From RGIG6353 sp045594565 (GTDB lineage Bacteria; Bacillota; Clostridia; Oscillospirales; SIG627): a stretch of DNA of 36,236 nt. This document shows positions 31,877 to 36,236 of this stretch, piece by piece; position 1 is the first letter of the stretch; each line of letters starts with the position of its first letter. The notes beneath the pieces were generated by a model. That model was not told the origin of the DNA. It made no database searches and saw nothing but the letters and a program-made list of their open reading frames with translations. The stretch lies in NCBI GenBank assembly GCA_045594565.1, contig JAZNYT010000061.1, positions 1-36,236 of the forward strand. Reading direction: 5' to 3'. The translations under genes were made by a program, and so were the position numbers.

Positions 31877-33112
31877 ATGAAAAATGCAGTTATAGGACAG
31901 TCGGGAGGACCGACAGCGGCGATAAATGCCACCCTTTCGGGTGTAATAAAAGGACTTTTTGAATCCGGAAAGGTTGATACCGTTTACGGTATGCTCAACG
32001 GTATTGAGGGACTTTTTGAAGAAAGACTTTGTAATCTTAATGAAGTTTTCGAAAACAAAGCACTTCTCACGAATCTTGAGAAGACCCCTGCGGCGGCACT
32101 TGGCTCCTGCAGAAAAAAGCTTCCTCCATTTGATACGGATAAAGAAGAGGACGTTGTAAAATATAAAAAGCTTTTCTCGATTCTTGAGAAGCATAATATC
32201 GGTTATTTCTTTTATATCGGTGGAAACGATTCAATGGATACCATAAGAAAGCTTTCCGCCGTTGCTGAAAAGATCGGAAGCGACGTAAGATTTGTCGGCG
32301 TACCCAAGACTATTGACAACGACCTTGTATGTACTGACCATACTCCCGGTTACGGCTCTGCCGCAAAGTACGTTGCAACCTCTATCAGCGAGATAATCCG
32401 CGACACCGCAGTATATACTGTTAAGGCGGTTACAATCGTTGAGGTTATGGGCAGAGATGCGGGCTGGCTTACCGCTGCAGCGGCACTTCCTGCACTTTAC
32501 GGCAAAGATGCCCCCGACCTCGTGTACTTTCCTGAAGTTCCCTTTGTTATGGAAGAATTTATAGAAGACGTAAAGAAGCTGCTCGAAAAGAAACCCAATA
32601 TTGTTGTTGCGGTTTCCGAGGGAGTAAGAGATAAAAACGGTGTATACGTAGGAGAAGGAGAGCAGGCGGGCAAGCTTGATGCGTTTGGACATAAGTATCT
32701 GGCAGGCACGGGCAGAGTGATTGAAAGCTACGTCAGAGAGTATATCGGCTGTAAATCAAGAACGGTAGAAATAAGCCTTCTTCAGCGTTGTGCGGCGCAT
32801 ATAGCATCGGGCACCGATATTGATGAGTCTGTTATGGTAGGAAAATATGCCGCAAACCTTGCGCTTAACGGAGAAACCGGATGTATGGCTGCTTACGAAA
32901 GAGAAGAAGGAGCTACCTATTCCTGTACCTGTAAGAAGGTTGACGTCTCCACAGTTGCAAACGCCGTAAGAAAGGTACCCCGAGAGTTTATCAACAAGAG
33001 AGGCAACAACTTAACACGTGAGTGCCTTGAATGGATCGCACCTCTTGTAAAGGGCGAAAGCATACCCGACTTTGAAAATGGACTTCCCGTTCAGTTTGTA
33101 CTTGAAAAATAA
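31877..33112 (+). CDS. phosphofructokinase, probably pyrophosphate-dependent type
   Basis: The 411-residue glycolytic enzyme phosphorylates fructose 6-phosphate. The phosphoryl-donor site is IGGNDSMD (N117, D118, S119), and the next motif is PKTIDND (143-149). In this family Asp after the Gly-Gly-x position and Lys in PKTIDND mark pyrophosphate users; ATP enzymes have GGDGS and PGTIDND. The usual GGDDS is GGNDS here, so the donor needs a test. MGRDAGWL and the substrate-binding region near residue 190 are normal. AAGGAG precedes ATG. The gene is last in the methyltransferase-Hsp33 unit. Confidence 0.9.
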   Translation: MKNAVIGQSGGPTAAINATLSGVIKGLFESGKVDTVYGMLNGIEGLFEERLCNLNEVFENKALLTNLEKTPAAALGSCRKKLPPFDTDKEEDVVKYKKLFSILEKHNIGYFFYIGGNDSMDTIRKLSAVAEKIGSDVRFVGVPKTIDNDLVCTDHTPGYGSAAKYVATSISEIIRDTAVYTVKAVTIVEVMGRDAGWLTAAAALPALYGKDAPDLVYFPEVPFVMEEFIEDVKKLLEKKPNIVVAVSEGVRDKNGVYVGEGEQAGKLDAFGHKYLAGTGRVIESYVREYIGCKSRTVEISLLQRCAAHIASGTDIDESVMVGKYAANLALNGETGCMAAYEREEGATYSCTCKKVDVSTVANAVRKVPREFINKRGNNLTRECLEWIAPLVKGESIPDFENGLPVQFVLEK

Positions 33113-33116
33113 TTTT

Positions 33117-33155
33117 AAAGTCAATAGGATTTTTTGAAAATCCTATTGACTTTTT
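33117..33155 (+). terminator. terminator after phosphofructokinase
   Basis: A 17-base-pair stem (33117-33133 with 33137-33153), a 3-base loop and a T run. The right arm includes TTGACT, which also serves as the -35 box of the next promoter. Confidence 0.9.
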
Positions 33156-33174
33156 ATGATTTATATCCTATAGT
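33146..33174 (+). promoter_or_regulatory. promoter of the MATE-AlkD-SDR unit, nested in a terminator
   Basis: TTGACT (33146-33151), 17 bases, TATAGT (33169-33174). The -35 box is part of the right arm of the preceding terminator stem. Confidence 0.65.
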
Positions 33175-33207
33175 GTTGGTAAAGAAAAATAAAATATGAG
33201 GTGCGTT

Positions 33208-34581
33208 ATGTTATTTCGAATGAAGGAAAAGACACGCATAGATTTTCTTCTCGTTATCACACTCTTTCTTCCTGTATTTTGGGAACAGCTTGCATCAATT
33301 GTGCTTTCGGTAGGTTCTACAGCAGTTTCTTCAAATATTGATACCGCATATCTTACCGCCACCTCTCTTGTTGGTAGTGTGGTGGGGCCTCTTACAGCTC
33401 TTTATGGCTCTATTGCAACGGGTGCGTCACTTCTTATGAGCCAGTATATCGGCGCAGGGGACGAGGATAAGTCGAGAAAGCTTTTTGCAACCTCCAACGT
33501 TATCGGTATGGCTGTGGCTCTTTCCATCTCTGTTATAATTATTTTATTCCGCACTCCCATACTTAACTATTTCTATCCGAATATGTCCGAGACGTTTATT
33601 GTCAACGGCTCTATATACGCTATATTTTTGGCGCTCACTATTCCTATGTCCTTTTTCCGTACCAATATTATTGGTATTCTCAGAGGATGCCTCAATACGA
33701 AAGGCCCTCTTTACATATCCCTTTTCGGCGGTTTAATGGATTTAGGACTCAGATTCTTGTTTATGGTTGTTTTCAGATGGGGCATTTGGGGACTTGGTCT
33801 CGCCAGCCTTACTGCAAACCTCTTCTTTACAGGTATATGCTTTATAATCTTACACAGAGCAGGAAACTTTAAAGGATGTATCAAGAACGCCTTTAAACTT
33901 ATTGACCACGAGGTTGCCGTTAAGACTATCAAGATTGGTGGCGTAATGTGCATACAGAACTTCGTTACCTCTATCGCCTCATTGATTCTCAGTCAGATAT
34001 ATGCAAGGATGGGAGACTTTGAAATTGCGGTATATACTATAGCGTCATCCGCGACCTCTCTGTTTGTTCTTGCTCCTAATGCTCTTGCCTACGTTGCTCA
34101 GATTCTTGCAGGTAAATACAAGGGCGCGGGAGATGAACTGCATGCCTACAGAATTACTACTGCAATAACTATAGCCTCCACCGTTCTTTGTATCATTCTC
34201 GCTCTTATTATGTATCCTCTTGCAGACTTGATAGTAAGAATTTACAACTCCGATCCTACAACCGTTGAATACAGTGCAAAGGTACTTAGAATTTACTACA
34301 TTTGCGCACCGCTTTTCTTCGGTCTCGGAAATGTGTTCTCGGCAGGTATAAGAGGCGCAGGCAACGTAAAATATCCCGCTTTGGTTCTTTGCCTTGCAAA
34401 CTGGGCGTATATGATTCCTTGTACTTGGTACATTTGTAACGTGTTGGAACGCGGTGCCGACGGAAGAATGCTTATAGTATCTCTTGAACAAGCCTTCTAT
34501 GCAATCTTCTTCTTCGCCTTTGGTGTATACAAATTCAGAAAGCTCAAGAAAAATGCAAATGAAAACGCAAACGCAAATTAA
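33208..34581 (+). CDS. MATE-family multidrug/toxin transporter
   Basis: The 457-residue polytopic protein (about twelve segments in two halves) matches the MATE family: LPVFWEQLASIVLSVGSTAV with the early acidic residue, GSIATGASLLMSQYIGAGD as the conserved loop, and FRTNIIGILRGCLNTKG. It exports cationic compounds in exchange for Na+ or H+; the substrate is unknown. ATG at 33208 is favoured because GAGGTG stands just upstream; an ATG 12 bases earlier has no clear ribosome site. The Asn/Ala-rich C-terminal tail overlaps the next gene. Confidence 0.9.
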   Translation: MLFRMKEKTRIDFLLVITLFLPVFWEQLASIVLSVGSTAVSSNIDTAYLTATSLVGSVVGPLTALYGSIATGASLLMSQYIGAGDEDKSRKLFATSNVIGMAVALSISVIIILFRTPILNYFYPNMSETFIVNGSIYAIFLALTIPMSFFRTNIIGILRGCLNTKGPLYISLFGGLMDLGLRFLFMVVFRWGIWGLGLASLTANLFFTGICFIILHRAGNFKGCIKNAFKLIDHEVAVKTIKIGGVMCIQNFVTSIASLILSQIYARMGDFEIAVYTIASSATSLFVLAPNALAYVAQILAGKYKGAGDELHAYRITTAITIASTVLCIILALIMYPLADLIVRIYNSDPTTVEYSAKVLRIYYICAPLFFGLGNVFSAGIRGAGNVKYPALVLCLANWAYMIPCTWYICNVLERGADGRMLIVSLEQAFYAIFFFAFGVYKFRKLKKNANENANAN

Positions 34582-35230
34582 AGAAAATCTTATAAATTTA
34601 TCAGAGGAAAAGTATAAAAGCTTTTCCTCCTCTCTTATTCCCGGTATACCTAAGTCTTCGGTTTTGGGCGTTAGAGTACCTCTTTTGAAGAAGCTTTCAA
34701 AAGAGCTTACAGTAGATGATTTCAAGAGCTTTAACTTTGAATATCACGAGGAAAAGCTACTTTACGCTTTTGTAATATCAAATATACGCGACTTCAGCGA
34801 GTGTATCTGTGAAACTGAAAAGCTCTTGCCTCTCATTGATAACTGGGCGGTATGTGATTCTTTTCGTCCGAAATGCTTTGCTAAAAATCACGAAAAGCTT
34901 TACCCATATATTTTGAAATGGCTTGAAAGTGACAGTCTTTATACCCTTCGCTTTGCCATAGAAATGCTTATGACTCATTTTCTTGACGATGATTTTGACG
35001 CATCTTATCTTAATATTGTCTCAAAAATCAGGTCGGAGGAGTATTATCTTAATATGATGATAGCTTGGTTTTTTGCAACGGCTCTTGCGAAACAGTATAA
35101 CGCAACAATTCCCTATATAGAGAAAAAAGTGCTTAACCCTTGGGTACATAATAAAGCTATACAAAAAGCTCATGAGAGCTATCGTATTTATAATGAAACA
35201 AAGGAATATCTTAAAACGCTTAAAATATGA
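34553..35230 (+). CDS. AlkD-like DNA alkylation repair family protein
   Basis: The 225-residue protein is all-helical and matches the AlkD/HEAT-like group: PGIPKSSVLGVRVPLLKKL at the start, NWAVCDSF (the conserved W and D near the lesion site), and a C-terminal helical repeat region ending in YNETKEYLKTL. AlkD glycosylases remove N3- and N7-alkyl purines. Whether this member is active cannot be said here. The start is ATG at 34553 or 34559, inside the end of the MATE gene; neither has a strong ribosome site, so translation is probably coupled. It overlaps the SDR gene by four bases. Confidence 0.85.
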   Translation: MQMKTQTQIKENLINLSEEKYKSFSSSLIPGIPKSSVLGVRVPLLKKLSKELTVDDFKSFNFEYHEEKLLYAFVISNIRDFSECICETEKLLPLIDNWAVCDSFRPKCFAKNHEKLYPYILKWLESDSLYTLRFAIEMLMTHFLDDDFDASYLNIVSKIRSEEYYLNMMIAWFFATALAKQYNATIPYIEKKVLNPWVHNKAIQKAHESYRIYNETKEYLKTLKI

Positions 35231-36087
35231 AAACACTTGAAAAAGAAACAGTTGCCATAACCGGAGCGACAGGAGGGCTAGGTCGAGAGATAGCTTTTTT
35301 CCTCGCAGAAAAAGGCGCTGATATAATTATGCTTGACAGAAATAAAGAACGCTCTCTTGCATTGCGAGAGGAGATAATTTCTCGTTTTCCTGAAGTGAAC
35401 ATCAAGAATATCAGGCTTGACCTTACTGATATAGAAAATGTCAAAGAGGTCACGGAAACTCTGAAATCCGAAAAGCTTTATTCTATTATTCACAATGCAG
35501 GAGCGTATAAAATTCCGAGAGAAAAATGCTCTACAGGCTATGACAACGTTTTTCAGATAAACTTTCTCTCTCCCTACTATATGACAAAGGAGCTTATACC
35601 ATCCTTAAGAGAAAACGGGGGAAGAGTAGTTGTAGTAGGAAGTATAGCTCACAACTATTCAAAAACCGACGAAACGGATGTGGATTTTAAAACACGTGAA
35701 AAATGCTCTCTTGTATATGGTAACGCAAAACGATATCTTATGTTTTCACTTTACCGATTATTTGAAAAAGAGGTGAGGGCGAAGCTTTCGGTAACTCATC
35801 CCGGTATCACACTAACAGGCATTACCTCGCATTACCCTAAGATTATTTTTGCTCTGATAAAGCATCCAATGAAGGTTATATTTATGTCACCTAAAAAGGC
35901 GGCTCGTTCAATTATCGAAGGTCTTTTTACATCCACCGGATACTGTGAGTGGATAGGTCCGAGATTTTTTAATATCTGGGGCAATCCCTCAAAGAAAAAG
36001 CTTTCAACTGTCGGTGATAAAGAAATAGATAGTATCTTTCAAAACGCAGAGAAAGGTTATGAAAAAATTAAAAGTCAAGTACTTTAA
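35227..36087 (+). CDS. SDR-family oxidoreductase (retinol-dehydrogenase-like)
   Basis: The 286-residue protein carries the cofactor motif TGATGGLG (10-17), LDRN after the second strand, which hints at NAD(P) choice, HNAGAYK, VVGSIAH, and the active-site YGNAK. A hydrophobic C-terminal half (IIFALIKHPMKVIFMSPKKAA) recalls membrane-associated retinol-dehydrogenase-like SDRs. The substrate is not known. The start overlaps the AlkD-like stop as ATGA. It is the last gene of the unit. Confidence 0.87.
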   Translation: MKTLEKETVAITGATGGLGREIAFFLAEKGADIIMLDRNKERSLALREEIISRFPEVNIKNIRLDLTDIENVKEVTETLKSEKLYSIIHNAGAYKIPREKCSTGYDNVFQINFLSPYYMTKELIPSLRENGGRVVVVGSIAHNYSKTDETDVDFKTREKCSLVYGNAKRYLMFSLYRLFEKEVRAKLSVTHPGITLTGITSHYPKIIFALIKHPMKVIFMSPKKAARSIIEGLFTSTGYCEWIGPRFFNIWGNPSKKKLSTVGDKEIDSIFQNAEKGYEKIKSQVL

Positions 36088-36098
36088 GTACTTGACTT
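36072..36098 (+). terminator. terminator-like hairpin without T run (possibly interrupted)
   Basis: An 11-base-pair perfect stem (36072-36082 with 36088-36098) encloses 5 bases and overlaps the SDR stop region. The expected T run is missing; CAGTCTGTCG follows directly, possibly the end of an inserted element. Confidence 0.6.
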
Positions 36099-36110
36099 CA
36101 GTCTGTCGAA

Positions 36111-36139
36111 AAAGGTCACTCGAAAGAGTGGCTTTTTTG
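36111..36139 (+). terminator. terminator just inside the possible insertion sequence
   Basis: An 11-base-pair stem with two G-T pairs (36111-36121 with 36126-36136), a GAAA loop and a run of six T. It would block transcription entering the transposase gene from the SDR unit. Confidence 0.75.
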
Positions 36140-36148
36140 TGTTAAATA

Positions 36149-36157
36149 TGGTATAAT
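36149..36157 (+). promoter_or_regulatory. extended -10 promoter for the transposase-like gene
   Basis: TGgTATAAT at 36149-36157, with no recognisable -35 box. It is 28 bases before the start codon. Confidence 0.5.
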
Positions 36158-36185
36158 AGAGGTAGAAAAAATGTGAGGTAAAAAT

Positions 36186-36236
36186 ATGTTAAGTAAGGGA
36201 CAAAACGGAAGAGACCAAATGGAAATGGTATGGCTT
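36186..36236 (+). CDS. start of a probable IS1182-family transposase (cut by window edge)
   Basis: Only 17 residues are visible, starting with ATG at 36186 behind GAGG. The sequence MLSKGQNGRDQMEMVWL resembles the opening of IS1182-family DDE transposases, which typically read MLSK...R.Q.E.V before a LVP.DHLLRKI segment. The rest lies outside the window, so the identification rests on this short stretch only. Confidence 0.5.
   Translation, partial: MLSKGQNGRDQMEMVWL

Larger units (their letters stand above)
36099..36236 (+). mobile_element. probable left end of an IS1182-family insertion sequence (partial)
   Basis: The region from about 36099 to the window edge looks like an insertion-sequence end: a possible terminal sequence (CAGTCTGTCGAAAAAGG), a protective terminator hairpin, a promoter and a transposase start. 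The true boundary and the other end are not visible. Confidence 0.45.

Noticed and set aside
31171..31932. A 253-residue open frame on the minus strand
   Set aside because: It is antisense to hslO, whose family motifs and zinc site are complete.

Overview
The window reads as chromosomal DNA of an uncultured gut-type member of the Clostridia (Bacillota). The evidence is: Gram-positive expression signals (AGGAGG ribosome sites, TTGACA/TATAAT promoters with 17-bp spacers, some TTG and GTG starts), S-layer homology (SLH) domains, an LtaS-like lipoteichoic acid synthase-type enzyme, a RibU-type ECF transporter subunit under an FMN riboswitch, an apparently pyrophosphate-type phosphofructokinase, and large surface proteins of the kind common in Oscillospirales and relatives. 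The exact family cannot be fixed from this sequence alone. I see no rRNA, tRNA or CRISPR array. A mobile element probably enters at the right edge.

Layout. (a) 1-394: non-coding left margin with short TATATCG-spaced repeats and small hairpins, then a terminator for the leftward genes. (b) 395-7594, minus strand: a TetM/EF-G-like GTPase fused to a YacP/Rae1-like NYN nuclease domain, then a 1454-residue secreted calcineurin-like phosphoesterase, then a tightly attached 40-residue peptide gene not listed among longer ORFs. (c) 7769-14202, minus strand: a compact six-gene operon (enolase-superfamily dehydratase, nitroreductase, metallo-beta-lactamase-fold hydrolase, SDR, RraA-like aldolase, GH42-like hydrolase). 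It diverges from a GH27 alpha-galactosidase-like gene and sfsA (14532-16669, plus). Together these look like a cytoplasmic sugar or sugar-acid degradation locus with no transporter of its own. (d) 16699-21615, minus strand: a DHHW/AlgJ-type protein carrying a Cys repeat array, an MBOAT O-acyltransferase, and an SLH protein with a CBM9-like domain; this is probably an envelope polysaccharide O-acetylation operon. (e) 21742-22397, plus: a GtrA-like membrane protein and a 56-residue small protein. (f) 22485-25150, minus: argG-argH, the last two steps of arginine synthesis, with a consensus promoter and a candidate ARG box. (g) 25367-27262, plus: an LtaS-like membrane sulfatase-fold enzyme. (h) 27298-28200, minus: an AraC-family regulator. 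(i) 28361-29707, plus: FMN riboswitch with an enlarged arm, ribU, and a VanZ-like gene. (j) 29751-33112, plus: GNAT acetyltransferase, methyltransferase, Hsp33, phosphofructokinase. (k) 33208-36087, plus: MATE transporter, AlkD-like protein, SDR, with overlapping reading frames. (l) 36100-36236: the start of what looks like an IS1182-family transposase gene.

Most genes are ordinary. The parts most worth follow-up are the GTPase-NYN fusion, the 40-residue peptide behind the giant surface phosphoesterase, the six-gene sugar-acid operon, the Cys-repeat DHHW protein, and the enlarged FMN riboswitch.
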